A stretch of 54,186 bases of DNA. Source: a virus. Below the pieces are notes generated by a model. That model was not told the origin of the DNA. It was given only the letters and a program-made list of their open reading frames with translations, and did no database searches. Positions 17,594 to 25,875 of this stretch are shown here, one piece after another. The stretch's first letter is position 1. Each line of letters begins with the position of its first letter. Both the position numbers and the translations under genes were made by a program. The stretch lies in IMG/VR virus record IMGVR_UViG_3300032050_000178, positions 1 through 54,186 of that record; one strand, written 5' to 3'.

Positions 17594-18064
17594 ATGGGAT
17601 TAGTTGCCTATGCAGAAAATGAATTAGATCGTATCGGTATGACCGATGACGGAGATATGAATGGTATTATGCGTAAACATCTCCTTCATATGGTACATGA
17701 GTTCGCTGAAGAAGGTCACTCTGGGTTTTCAGCCAGTTATGCCTTACAATGTCTTAAAAAACTTCTTAACTTTAAACCACTATCACCATTGACAGGTGAA
17801 GATGATGAATGGTCAGAAGTTACACAAAGGAGTGGATACCCACATTTCCAAAATAAACGTTGTGGTTCTGTATTCAAAGATGGTAAGAATGGTGAAGCAT
17901 ATGACATCGATGGTAAGGTATTTTGGGAATGGTATATTGATAAAGAAACTGGTGAAAAACAAAAATCATACTATACCTGTTTTGAATCTAGAGTACCTGT
18001 AACTTTTCCTTATGTAGTGCCCGACGAGCCAATTTATGAATATAGAGAAAGTGGTGCAGAATGA
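17594..18064 (+). CDS. Conserved phage hypothetical protein
   Basis: A 156-residue protein with an N-terminal helical half (residues 1-60, MVHEFAEEGHSGFSASYAL) and a C-terminal half rich in Gly, Trp and Tyr (SGYPHFQNKRCGSVFKDGKNG, FWEWYIDKETGE). Proteins of this layout occur in many phages without known function. It lies between queF and a MazG-like gene and overlaps the latter by 4 bases. Confidence 0.75.
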   Translation: MGLVAYAENELDRIGMTDDGDMNGIMRKHLLHMVHEFAEEGHSGFSASYALQCLKKLLNFKPLSPLTGEDDEWSEVTQRSGYPHFQNKRCGSVFKDGKNGEAYDIDGKVFWEWYIDKETGEKQKSYYTCFESRVPVTFPYVVPDEPIYEYRESGAE

Positions 18065-18273
18065 AGTCACCAGATAATAATGTAAATGAAATATGTGAAC
18101 AGTTTGTAACTCGTTCGCAACATGGGTTTAATAAGTACGGGGTAACTACTGAACGTACTGACTTAGACTTTGATCAATGGATACAGCATCTGAAAGAAGA
18201 ACTTATGGATGCTGTAGTTTATATTCATCGTATACAAAAAGAAAGAACTAAGTACAGAGATGACATTAAATGA
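18061..18273 (+). CDS. Short MazG-like nucleotide pyrophosphohydrolase-type protein
   Basis: A 70-residue helical protein with QWIQHLKEELMDAVVYIHRIQ, the EExxD-type helix of the all-alpha NTP pyrophosphatase superfamily, but too short for a complete canonical MazG domain. A GVTTERTDLDFDQW segment precedes it. It may act as an oligomer on a noncanonical or modified NTP. It overlaps queC by 14 bases. Confidence 0.65.
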   Translation: MKSPDNNVNEICEQFVTRSQHGFNKYGVTTERTDLDFDQWIQHLKEELMDAVVYIHRIQKERTKYRDDIK

Positions 18274-19021
18274 CGCCCTAGACCTTTTACCAGATACTTC
18301 CGGATGTGTAGTTATTTTATCCGGTGGTATGGATTCTACTATTGCTATGAGATTGGCTGTAGAAAAATATGGTAGTAAAAACGTATCTGCCTTAACTTTT
18401 GATTATGGTCAAAAGCAATCAAAAGAGATTACTATGGCAGGTATTTCAACTGCTATACTTCGTGTTACTCATAAAGTAATAGATGCTTCGTTCTTAGGTG
18501 ATATATCTAAAGGCTTTTCAGCCAATGTAGATAAAGATATCGCCATGCCAACGATTAAAGAAGTGTTAGGTGATCCTAGACCAAAGACATATGTACCTAA
18601 TCGTAATATGATCTTAATGTCTATTGCAGCAGCCTATGCTGAAACGAGAAACGTAGATACTATTCTTTGTGGCTTACAGGTACATGACGAGTATGGTTAT
18701 CATGATACTACTCAAAGGTGGGTTAATAAAGTAAACGATCTACTATCAGAAAATAGAATTATAAAAATTAAACTGGTAGCACCGTTTAGTAAACTATCCA
18801 AGTATGATGAGTTACAGCTACTTCGGGAAATGGAAGGCAATCTACAATTGACTGCTTTCACATTAACATGCTATAATCCCAATGAAGATGGAGACTCATG
18901 CGGTAAATGTCCTAGTTGCTCTGAAAGAATCGCTAACTTTGCTAAGATAGGTGAAAGAGATCCTAAGACTTACTCTATGAGTATACCTTGGGATGACTTG
19001 ATTAGTAAAATGAAAGTATAA
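18260..19021 (+). CDS. queC: 7-cyano-7-deazaguanine (preQ0) synthase QueC
   Basis: The 253-residue ATP-dependent enzyme converts CDG and ammonia to preQ0. The PP-loop SGGMDS is at residues 21-26, FDYGQKQSKE follows at 48-57, and a C-terminal zinc site is formed by Cys204, Cys214, Cys217 and Cys220. RNMILMSIAAAYAE and GYHDTTQ also fit the family. The next gene encodes a class II glutamine amidotransferase domain, which is fused to QueC in GAT-QueC proteins. Confidence 0.96.
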   Translation: MTLNDALDLLPDTSGCVVILSGGMDSTIAMRLAVEKYGSKNVSALTFDYGQKQSKEITMAGISTAILRVTHKVIDASFLGDISKGFSANVDKDIAMPTIKEVLGDPRPKTYVPNRNMILMSIAAAYAETRNVDTILCGLQVHDEYGYHDTTQRWVNKVNDLLSENRIIKIKLVAPFSKLSKYDELQLLREMEGNLQLTAFTLTCYNPNEDGDSCGKCPSCSERIANFAKIGERDPKTYSMSIPWDDLISKMKV

Positions 19022-19022
19022 T

Positions 19023-19637
19023 ATGTGCGCTATATTCTGTTCTTTTGATGTAAACACACTCAATAAACTTTATAAGCTAAATGCATATCGAGGTGAGCTT
19101 GGTTACTCATTAGGCATCTTTAAAGCAGAAGCAGTTGCTGTTATACAAAATCTTTTCCAAGAAAGAGAACCTTATCCTGAAGATTTTATTTCTAAAATAG
19201 GTGCACCAGGTTATTACTATGTAGGGCATAGTCAAGCACCAACTACAGATAACGATAATCAGCACCCCAGTGTAGTTAACGGTACGTACCTATGGCATAA
19301 TGGTATTATTAAACAATCTAATATACCTGAAGGGTACTGGGATACACTCTGGTTACATGAAAAACTGGTTTATAAAGGTTATCATGCGTTATCCGAAGTA
19401 GATGGTACTTTTGCCTGTGTATACTATAATAACTATGAGTTGATGGTTTTCCGAAATGAAATTTCTCCTCTTTATTATGACGAGAATCTAAACATATCTT
19501 CTACTGAGTTCGAAGGTAGTACATTATTACCACCTAATAAAATATTCAGAATCAACTTACATAACTATAAAGAACTACCTATGTCTGAAATACATAGTTT
19601 TGATACAAAAGAGAATCCTTATTTTATACCGGAGTGA
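19023..19637 (+). CDS. Free-standing class II glutamine amidotransferase domain
   Basis: The 204-residue protein is an Ntn-type glutaminase domain without a synthetase partner in the same chain. Cys2 would become the N-terminal nucleophile. AYRGELGYSLG, VGHSQAPTTDNDNQHP with His69, WHNGIIKQ (NG at 93-94) and DGTFACVYYNNYELMVFRNE correspond to the glutamine-site motifs of asparagine-synthase-type GATases. It starts one base after queC ends, so it may deliver ammonia to QueC or amidate the deazaguanine, as GAT-QueC does for archaeosine. Substrate is inferred from context. Confidence 0.8.
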   Translation: MCAIFCSFDVNTLNKLYKLNAYRGELGYSLGIFKAEAVAVIQNLFQEREPYPEDFISKIGAPGYYYVGHSQAPTTDNDNQHPSVVNGTYLWHNGIIKQSNIPEGYWDTLWLHEKLVYKGYHALSEVDGTFACVYYNNYELMVFRNEISPLYYDENLNISSTEFEGSTLLPPNKIFRINLHNYKELPMSEIHSFDTKENPYFIPE

Positions 19638-19639
19638 TT

Positions 19640-20137
19640 ATGAAGCATGTAGCTGGATCCAACAGCAAAACAACTCTCACTAATGTACAAGAAGGTGACG
19701 TACAGCCTAATGCAATAGACCTGAGACTAGATAAAGTATATTCCATTAACGAACAAATATTTGAGATTAGTAATGATCATAAAAAACATCGTGGGTCTAC
19801 GGAAATCTTTCCTGACGAGGATGGATATTTTACGCTTTCACCGGGGTCTTATGAGATCGTTATGGAGAACATCATCCATGTGGGAGAGGGTGAAGCTGGT
19901 TGGGTCATTACTAGGAGCACTCTTAACAGAAACGGCTGCTTCATTACTTCAGGTTTGTATGATTCTGGTTATCATGGTGTTATGGCCGGGGTACTACATA
20001 TTCAGGTTGGTACGGCGAGGATTAAAAAGGGTACAAGGGTAGGTCAGTATCTATCGTTTGATGCCGAAGCACTACATAACTATGATGGTGATTACGGTAT
20101 AAACAAAGAGCACGATAAAAAATATAGCCAAGTATAA
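19640..20137 (+). CDS. dcd: dCTP deaminase / dUTPase-family protein
   Basis: About 165 residues of the trimeric dCTP deaminase/dUTPase fold: QPNAIDLRLDKVY, a helix-free beta core, ITRSTLNRNGC, SGLYDSGYHGVMAGVLHI and KGTRVGQYLSFD. It would convert dCTP to dUTP or dUMP and feed thymidylate synthesis. The ATG at 19640 has SD GGAG at 19631-19634; a GTG at 19634 that overlaps the upstream stop is the alternative. Distinguishing deaminase from dUTPase needs alignment of the active-site Glu. Confidence 0.8.
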   Translation: MKHVAGSNSKTTLTNVQEGDVQPNAIDLRLDKVYSINEQIFEISNDHKKHRGSTEIFPDEDGYFTLSPGSYEIVMENIIHVGEGEAGWVITRSTLNRNGCFITSGLYDSGYHGVMAGVLHIQVGTARIKKGTRVGQYLSFDAEALHNYDGDYGINKEHDKKYSQV

Positions 20138-20141
20138 CATT

Positions 20142-21095
20142 ATGGCAAAGAATATTCTCGTTACAGGCGCTACCGGTTTTATTGGTGGCGCTATCTGCAT
20201 TGAGTTAAATAGGTTAAAACATAATGTAATCGGTGTTGATAAAGTATACCGAGAAAGAATTAACCCCTACATAGATAAGTTCTATAAGGGGGACATATTA
20301 GATGTTATTACTCCAGAATTTTTACAGCAATATAAGTTTGATGCTGTAATACACTGTGCGGGTACAAACCTAGTTGGTCCAAGTATACATTGGCCAGACA
20401 ACTATTATGTAAATAACGTATCTAAGACTATACATCTAATAAGCTTACTTAGTAGATATCAAAAACACACACACTTCATGTTTAGTAGTAGTGCATCTGT
20501 CTATAGAACTAATAACAATCTATTAGACGAAGAAGCTGTAAAAGAACCACAATCACCTTATGCCAGAACAAAGTTAATGGTTGAGGAGGTTCTTGAAGAC
20601 TATAGAAAAGCTCATGACTTTAAATATACAGCCTTCAGGTATTTCAATGCATGTGGATCCGTAGGTAGTATACATGGTCAAGAACCTCACTCGACACATA
20701 TCTTTCCTCAGTTATTCGAATCTAAATCATTTGTATTAAATGGTACGGATTATAAAACTGAAGACGGTACTTGTGTAAGAGATTATATTCATATTAACGA
20801 TATTGCTACAGCACATGTTAGAGCTATGGAAAGACATGCCATAGGAGTATATAATCTAGGTAGTGGTGTAGGCATGTCCAACCAGCAAATTATTAACAAA
20901 GTGTTTGAGAAGATTGGTGAACAACCAATACGCATAGGTCCTAGAAGACCTGGAGATTGTGATAAGCTAGTAGCAGATATATCTAAAGCTAAAATGATAT
21001 TACAATGGACACCAGTTTGTACATTATCAGATATAGTTAATGATCTAGATGAATGGTATAAATCTTCTAACTATAGAAAAATAAAGTTTTATTAA
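20142..21095 (+). CDS. NAD-dependent epimerase/dehydratase (GalE-like)
   Basis: The 317-residue extended short-chain dehydrogenase has GATGFIGG (residues 8-15) for NAD binding, SSSASVY for the catalytic Ser region, SPYARTKLMVEE with the YxxxK pair, and CVRDYIHINDIA, typical of UDP-glucose 4-epimerases. It would act on a nucleotide sugar, perhaps to supply glycosylation of virion, DNA or host surface. It lies between dcd and queD. Confidence 0.88.
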   Translation: MAKNILVTGATGFIGGAICIELNRLKHNVIGVDKVYRERINPYIDKFYKGDILDVITPEFLQQYKFDAVIHCAGTNLVGPSIHWPDNYYVNNVSKTIHLISLLSRYQKHTHFMFSSSASVYRTNNNLLDEEAVKEPQSPYARTKLMVEEVLEDYRKAHDFKYTAFRYFNACGSVGSIHGQEPHSTHIFPQLFESKSFVLNGTDYKTEDGTCVRDYIHINDIATAHVRAMERHAIGVYNLGSGVGMSNQQIINKVFEKIGEQPIRIGPRRPGDCDKLVADISKAKMILQWTPVCTLSDIVNDLDEWYKSSNYRKIKFY

Positions 21096-21104
21096 GAGGT
21101 AAAA

Positions 21105-21617
21105 ATGTCCGATCAACGCATTTCAAGAACTTACAAATATGTAAGTACAAAAGAGTATCACGATTCGTTTCCTTGTGCATATCGCCAATGGCGTGCCGAC
21201 TCACATTGTAACCTAATTCATGGTTACAGTTTTAACATGAAGTTTTATTTCGGTACAGATCATCTAGATGTACGTAATTGGGTAGCTGATTATGGTGGTT
21301 TAAAAGAGCTGAAGAACGTCCTAGAGGATCAATTTGATCATACTTTACTTGTAGCTCAGGATGATCCAGAAATTGATATGTTTTATAAACTACAGGAGAA
21401 AAAATTAGCTAAGCTTACTATACTACCTAGGTTAGGATGTGAGGGTCTAGCTGATATGCTTTATAAGTATGTAAACGGGGTATATATCCCCGACATGTGG
21501 GGTCCCGGTGAAGCCGATCGCTTATGGTGTTATAGAGTAGAAGTAAGAGAAACACAGAGCAACATGGCATGGCGTGAAGGTCATAGGGAGTGGAACGAAG
21601 ATCTTTTCGAAGGATAG
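21105..21617 (+). CDS. queD: 6-carboxytetrahydropterin synthase QueD-like
   Basis: The 170-residue T-fold enzyme makes 6-carboxytetrahydropterin, the second step to preQ0. SHCNLIHGYSFNMKFYFG holds the catalytic Cys35 and zinc His39, followed by VADYGGLKELKNVLEDQFDHTLL (His79) and VEVRETQSNMA (Glu149). The usual HGH is HGY here and the first metal-ligand region reads FPCAYRQ rather than xAxH, so metal ligation may differ. SD AAGAGG precedes ATG 21105. Confidence 0.88.
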   Translation: MSDQRISRTYKYVSTKEYHDSFPCAYRQWRADSHCNLIHGYSFNMKFYFGTDHLDVRNWVADYGGLKELKNVLEDQFDHTLLVAQDDPEIDMFYKLQEKKLAKLTILPRLGCEGLADMLYKYVNGVYIPDMWGPGEADRLWCYRVEVRETQSNMAWREGHREWNEDLFEG

Positions 21618-21620
21618 CAT

Positions 21621-21794
21621 ATGAAAAAAGTAGATTATCTTGAAGCGCTTCAAAAACAACACGACGATTTAGATAAAATTATTGATGAGGAGTATAGGCA
21701 TTTCAAAGATGATAATCTTGTAAAACATATGAAAAAGAAGAAACTACAACTTAAAGATGAAATCGAAGTATTGAGCAAACAATTAAATGGCTAA
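21621..21794 (+). CDS. Small coiled-coil protein, YdcH/DUF465-like
   Basis: A 57-residue, highly charged helical protein (MKKVDYLEALQKQHDDLDKI start) with the length and heptad pattern of DUF465/YdcH proteins, which form antiparallel coiled coils. It starts 4 bases after queD and overlaps gp47 by 8 bases, so it is coupled to both. Function is unknown. Confidence 0.65.
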   Translation: MKKVDYLEALQKQHDDLDKIIDEEYRHFKDDNLVKHMKKKKLQLKDEIEVLSKQLNG

Positions 21795-22839
21795 AGTAGC
21801 GTTAGTAACCGATACACATTTTGGGGCAAGGTCAGATTCAATTCCAATTGATAACTTCATTAGAAAGTTTTATGAGGAATGTTTCTGGCCTGAAATAGAC
21901 AGAAATGAAATTAGAACTATTTTTCATCTCGGTGATTGCTTTGATCGCCGCAAGTATATTAATTTCAATACTCTAAAATCATGTAGAGAATATTTCTTCG
22001 ATCAAGCAAAGAAAAGAGATATTCAGCTAGTAATGATTGTAGGTAATCATGACACGTTTTTTAAAAATACTAACGGTGTTAATGCACATAGTCTACTACT
22101 AAAAGAATATGATAACATCCTTGCTTATAGTGGTCCTACTGATTATAGTATTAGCGGAAGAACTATTCTATTGATGCCATGGATATGTACTGAAAATTAT
22201 GAAGAATCGATGGATGCGCTTAAAACAACAGACTCAAAAGTTTGTTTTGGACATTTTGAAATTGCTGGTTTCCAAATGTATAAAGGGCATGAAAACGATG
22301 ATGGATTTGATCCTAACATTTTTAGTAGATTCGATATCGTATGTTCTGGCCACTATCATCATCGTTCCAATAATGGTAATATTCATTATCTTGGGAACCC
22401 TTATGAGCTTACTTGGGCTGATTATGATGACCCCCGTGGCTTTCATATATTCGATACGAAAGATCTTTCCTTAGAGTTCATACAAAACCCTTTCAATATC
22501 TTCTCAAAAATCTACTACGACGATACAAAAGATATCAGTTATAGTAAAGAAGATTTCGAAGGCAAGCATCTAAAACTTATTGTTGTTAATAAGACTGATC
22601 ACTATAAATTTGACAAATTTCTCGAAAAGATATATCAATCTAATCCATTAGAGCTTAAAATTATAGAAGACCTATCTGAGTTTGAGTCAGATGCTTTAGA
22701 TGATGAGAATCTAGACCTAGAAGATACTATGTCACTACTATCACAGTATGTTGATAGTCTTGAGACTGAAGCTAACAAAGACAGAATTAAGACTATTATG
22801 AAAACATTGTATGTGGAAGCACAAAACATTGAAGAATGA
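21787..22839 (+). CDS. 47: Recombination nuclease subunit gp47 (Mre11-like)
   Basis: The 350-residue metallophosphoesterase has all core motifs: DTHFGARSDS (residues 7-16), LGDCFDRR (about 47-54), IVGNHDTFF (about 83-91), CFGHFEI and CSGHYHHRS. Together with gp46 it forms the T4 Mre11-Rad50 complex that resects DNA ends for recombination-dependent replication and host DNA breakdown. It overlaps gp46 by 4 bases (ATGA). Confidence 0.96.
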   Translation: MAKVALVTDTHFGARSDSIPIDNFIRKFYEECFWPEIDRNEIRTIFHLGDCFDRRKYINFNTLKSCREYFFDQAKKRDIQLVMIVGNHDTFFKNTNGVNAHSLLLKEYDNILAYSGPTDYSISGRTILLMPWICTENYEESMDALKTTDSKVCFGHFEIAGFQMYKGHENDDGFDPNIFSRFDIVCSGHYHHRSNNGNIHYLGNPYELTWADYDDPRGFHIFDTKDLSLEFIQNPFNIFSKIYYDDTKDISYSKEDFEGKHLKLIVVNKTDHYKFDKFLEKIYQSNPLELKIIEDLSEFESDALDDENLDLEDTMSLLSQYVDSLETEANKDRIKTIMKTLYVEAQNIEE

Positions 22840-24551
22840 TTATATTTAAATCGATCAAGTATCGTAATTTTCTATCGACCGGTAGCCAGTTTACAGAAAT
22901 ATACTTTAACAAATCACCTATGACGTTGATTGTAGGTGAGAATGGTGCGGGAAAGTCTACCGTGCTTGATGCGTTATGTTTTGTATTGTTTGGTAAACCG
23001 TTTAGAAATATTAACAAGCCTCAACTGATTAATAGTATCAACAACAAGCAGCTAGAAGTTGAGGTTGAGTTCAGCATTGGTACAAAAGAGTATAAGATAA
23101 GACGAGGTGCAAAGCCAAATATCTTTGAAATATACTTGAACGACCAATTGCTGAATCAAGATGCAGCTGCTAGAGACTACCAAAAGTACTTAGAAGAGCA
23201 TGTTCTTAAACTTAACTTCAAGTCTTTTACGCAGATCGTTATTCTTGGTTCAGCATCCTTTACACCTTTTATGCAACTACCCACAGGGCATAGAAGAGAA
23301 ATTATCGAAGACCTTTTAGACATAAAGATCTTCTCTGTAATGAACGATGTATTAAAGCAAAAGTATAACGATATAAAAGATAAGGTCAGTGCTCTTGAAA
23401 GTGAAATTAGTGTAGGTAAGACAAAAGTCAAGCTACAGCAAGACTATGTTAAGACCTTAGAAGATGATAAGCAAAAGAAGGTAGAAGATGTACAAAAACG
23501 CATATCTGAATCGTCTGCAGAGATTACAAAACTCAATGCTAGCGTTACAGTCGAGAAAGAAAAAGAAACTGGCCTTCAATCCAGTATACTCGACGCGAAG
23601 GAGAAGCGTGGCAAGAGATCTGAAATGGAAGCTCTCCTTAGAAAACTTGCCGAAAAAATTAAGACTCAAGAAAAGCATATTGGGTTTTACGAGCAACATG
23701 ATGTATGCCCGACATGTAATCAAGGGCTTGATGAGTCACACAAGCATGAAGCGATCACCACGCATACGCATAAGATCGGAGAAGTACAAACTGCCATCGA
23801 ATCTCTCTCCTCACAGCTTGAAGTTATTGAAACTAGACTTGATGAGATTGCTGCTATCGAGGAAGAAATTTCTCAATGTAAAGAAAATATTATCGAGCTC
23901 AATACAAAAATTATCGCCGAACAAAACTACATTAAAAAGCTCCAGGATGAGCTTCAGGCTCAAGCGACTGACAACGCTAATGTCGAGGACGAGAAGAAGA
24001 AAATCAAAGACTTGGCGAAACAAGTGGTTGAACTCGCCAATAAAAAAAGTGAATTATCGGAGGAAAGGTTCTACCTGGAAGTGGCAGGTATCCTTCTCAA
24101 AGACACCGGAATTAAAACTAAAGTCATAAAGCAATATTTACCAGTCATTAATAAGCTCGTTAATAAGTATTTACAGGCTATGGACTTTTTTGTCCATTTC
24201 GAATTAGACGAGACATTTAATGAAACAATCAAATCAAGACATAGAGACGAGTTCTCATATGCGTCGTTTAGCGAGGGTGAGAAGCAGCGTATTGATCTTG
24301 CTCTTCTTTTTGCTTGGCGTACTATTGCAAAGATGAAGAACTCAATAAGTACAAACTTATTGATGTTAGACGAAGTATTCGACTCCTCACTAGATATAAA
24401 TGGTACCGACTTTGTAATGACATTACTACACACTCTGGGTGATGAGACTAATGTGTTTATTATTAGTCATAAGGATGCTTTATTCGATAAGTTCAGAAGT
24501 GTAATTAAGTTTGAAAAGAAGAATGGTTATAGTCAGATTGCGAGAAACTAA
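22836..24551 (+). CDS. 46: Recombination nuclease subunit gp46 (Rad50-like)
   Basis: The 571-residue SMC-type ATPase has Walker A GENGAGKST (residues 34-42), long coiled coils on both sides of the zinc hook CPTC near residue 290, the ABC signature FSEGEKQR near 478 and Walker B LLMLDEVFDSS near 509. It is the ATPase partner of gp47. Length and order match T4. A long open frame on another frame inside the coiled-coil region is not a gene. Confidence 0.96.
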   Translation: MIIFKSIKYRNFLSTGSQFTEIYFNKSPMTLIVGENGAGKSTVLDALCFVLFGKPFRNINKPQLINSINNKQLEVEVEFSIGTKEYKIRRGAKPNIFEIYLNDQLLNQDAAARDYQKYLEEHVLKLNFKSFTQIVILGSASFTPFMQLPTGHRREIIEDLLDIKIFSVMNDVLKQKYNDIKDKVSALESEISVGKTKVKLQQDYVKTLEDDKQKKVEDVQKRISESSAEITKLNASVTVEKEKETGLQSSILDAKEKRGKRSEMEALLRKLAEKIKTQEKHIGFYEQHDVCPTCNQGLDESHKHEAITTHTHKIGEVQTAIESLSSQLEVIETRLDEIAAIEEEISQCKENIIELNTKIIAEQNYIKKLQDELQAQATDNANVEDEKKKIKDLAKQVVELANKKSELSEERFYLEVAGILLKDTGIKTKVIKQYLPVINKLVNKYLQAMDFFVHFELDETFNETIKSRHRDEFSYASFSEGEKQRIDLALLFAWRTIAKMKNSISTNLLMLDEVFDSSLDINGTDFVMTLLHTLGDETNVFIISHKDALFDKFRSVIKFEKKNGYSQIARN

Positions 24552-25144
24552 TGGAACATCAATTATATGATTGGCCTCTAGATGTTATAGAAGGTCCGCT
24601 TTATATTACCTTTGAAGACTTTCTAACCCCTGAAGAGGTAGATAAGGTACACCAACTAGGCAATGCTCAAGTGATGAGAAGAGCGTCTACCTATACAGAT
24701 GGAAGTGAAGATCCTGAAGTAAGAAAGTCTACCATAAGCTGGATTCCTTCTAATAATACTAATGCTCATTGGTTATTTAAGAAGCTTCAGAATAAAATAT
24801 TTGAAGTTAATAACGATAAGTACAAATATGATTTGTTCTCAATAGATCATCTTCAATATGCTATTTACGGTAAGTATGAGCATTTTACTGACCACATAGA
24901 CATTAGTAGTGCAGGGAGAATGGGAATACGAAAGCTAAGTTTTTCTATTCAACTAACTGATGGTGACACATATAAGGGTGGAGACTTATCGTTGAAACAC
25001 ATAGAAGTTAAACCGGTAGTTCTATCTCGTAAAAAAGGATCGATTTCTTTCTTTCCAGCATACATTGTACATGGAGTCTCTCCTGTACTGCAAGGAGAAA
25101 GAAGAGCCCTAGTTGGTTGGGTTCAGGGTCCTAGATGGAGATAA
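24551..25144 (+). CDS. 2-oxoglutarate/Fe(II) oxygenase (prolyl hydroxylase-like)
   Basis: The 197-residue protein has the double-stranded beta-helix pattern: HFTDHID gives the HxD metal ligands, GGDLSL follows, ISFFPAYIVHGVSPV gives the distal His and RRALVGWVQG the 2OG-binding Arg. Such P4Hc-type oxygenases are common in T4-like aquatic phages, with unknown substrates. It overlaps gp46 by one base. Two further members occur at 47920 and 52720. Confidence 0.85.
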   Translation: MEHQLYDWPLDVIEGPLYITFEDFLTPEEVDKVHQLGNAQVMRRASTYTDGSEDPEVRKSTISWIPSNNTNAHWLFKKLQNKIFEVNNDKYKYDLFSIDHLQYAIYGKYEHFTDHIDISSAGRMGIRKLSFSIQLTDGDTYKGGDLSLKHIEVKPVVLSRKKGSISFFPAYIVHGVSPVLQGERRALVGWVQGPRWR

Positions 25145-25159
25145 TGAAAGAGAGAAAAA

Positions 25160-25432
25160 ATGTCAAACATACCTCCAGAGTATCTAGATGATAGCTTTGA
25201 CTTTGGCTTTACAGCTGTAGACGAAGAATACATTACCTCACCAGTATTAACAGAAACCTACACTACAGTAGAAGGTGAGTATAAAGCTAAATTAAAAGCT
25301 GTAGAGCAACTTATTATTCCTTTGCTAGTTAACCTGATGAAGAATCCTGATAAGGATTATATTAAGTGGCCTAATAGAGCTCCACAGATACAAAAGCAAA
25401 TTGATAAAATTTTAGGGATTACAAGAAGCTAA
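25160..25432 (+). CDS. Conserved phage hypothetical protein next to gp46
   Basis: A 90-residue protein with an acidic aromatic N-terminus (DDSFDFGFTAVDEEY) and a helical C-terminus ending NRAPQIQKQIDKILGITRS. Similar proteins lie near gp46 in other T4-like aquatic phages. No enzymatic motif is visible. SD GAGAG precedes ATG 25160, and the next gene starts at its last base. Confidence 0.7.
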   Translation: MSNIPPEYLDDSFDFGFTAVDEEYITSPVLTETYTTVEGEYKAKLKAVEQLIIPLLVNLMKNPDKDYIKWPNRAPQIQKQIDKILGITRS

Positions 25433-25875
25433 TGTTTAGTAAAAGAGATAAAGACCTATATTTAGACAACTCGTCTATAAGAAACTATACACTAGAGATT
25501 ATCAAGCAAATGAATCAGGATAATTGGACTCCTGATGTAGTGTTAGGTTTTGCAAGAGGGGGTTTAATTCCTGCTATCTTTATTAGTCACTGGTATGATA
25601 TACCTATGATAGCTATTAATAAAGATAAAGAGTTTGATAACAGGTTAGACTATGACAACGTTCTTGTTATTGACGATATAAACGATACAGGTAATACGCT
25701 TGCTTATTTCGATGAGAAGGTTAGACCTAGGTTTAGAAACGTAAAATATGCTGCTGTAATTAACAACGAAGCATCTAAGTTTGACATTAATTACTTTGGG
25801 TATTCTTACAACAAAACAGAAGAGCCTAACTGGATCGTCTTCCCTTGGGAAACCTGGTGGCACGACCGGCTATAA
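25432..25875 (+). CDS. Phosphoribosyltransferase-domain protein
   Basis: The 147-residue protein has the type I PRTase pattern: VVLGFARGGLIPAIFISHW near residues 37-55 and the PRPP loop VLVIDDINDTGNTL near 75-88, with a hydrophobic tail WIVFPWETWW. It resembles hypoxanthine/xanthine PRTases and may salvage a purine or a deazaguanine-like base. Its last ~50 bases overlap the converging minus-strand endonuclease gene. Confidence 0.85.
   Translation: MFSKRDKDLYLDNSSIRNYTLEIIKQMNQDNWTPDVVLGFARGGLIPAIFISHWYDIPMIAINKDKEFDNRLDYDNVLVIDDINDTGNTLAYFDEKVRPRFRNVKYAAVINNEASKFDINYFGYSYNKTEEPNWIVFPWETWWHDRL

Noticed and set aside
23488-24129. 213-residue open frame inside gp46 in another frame
   Set aside because: It lies entirely within the coiled-coil region of gp46, where Lys/Glu-rich codons keep other frames open; it has no ribosome site and low-complexity basic composition.
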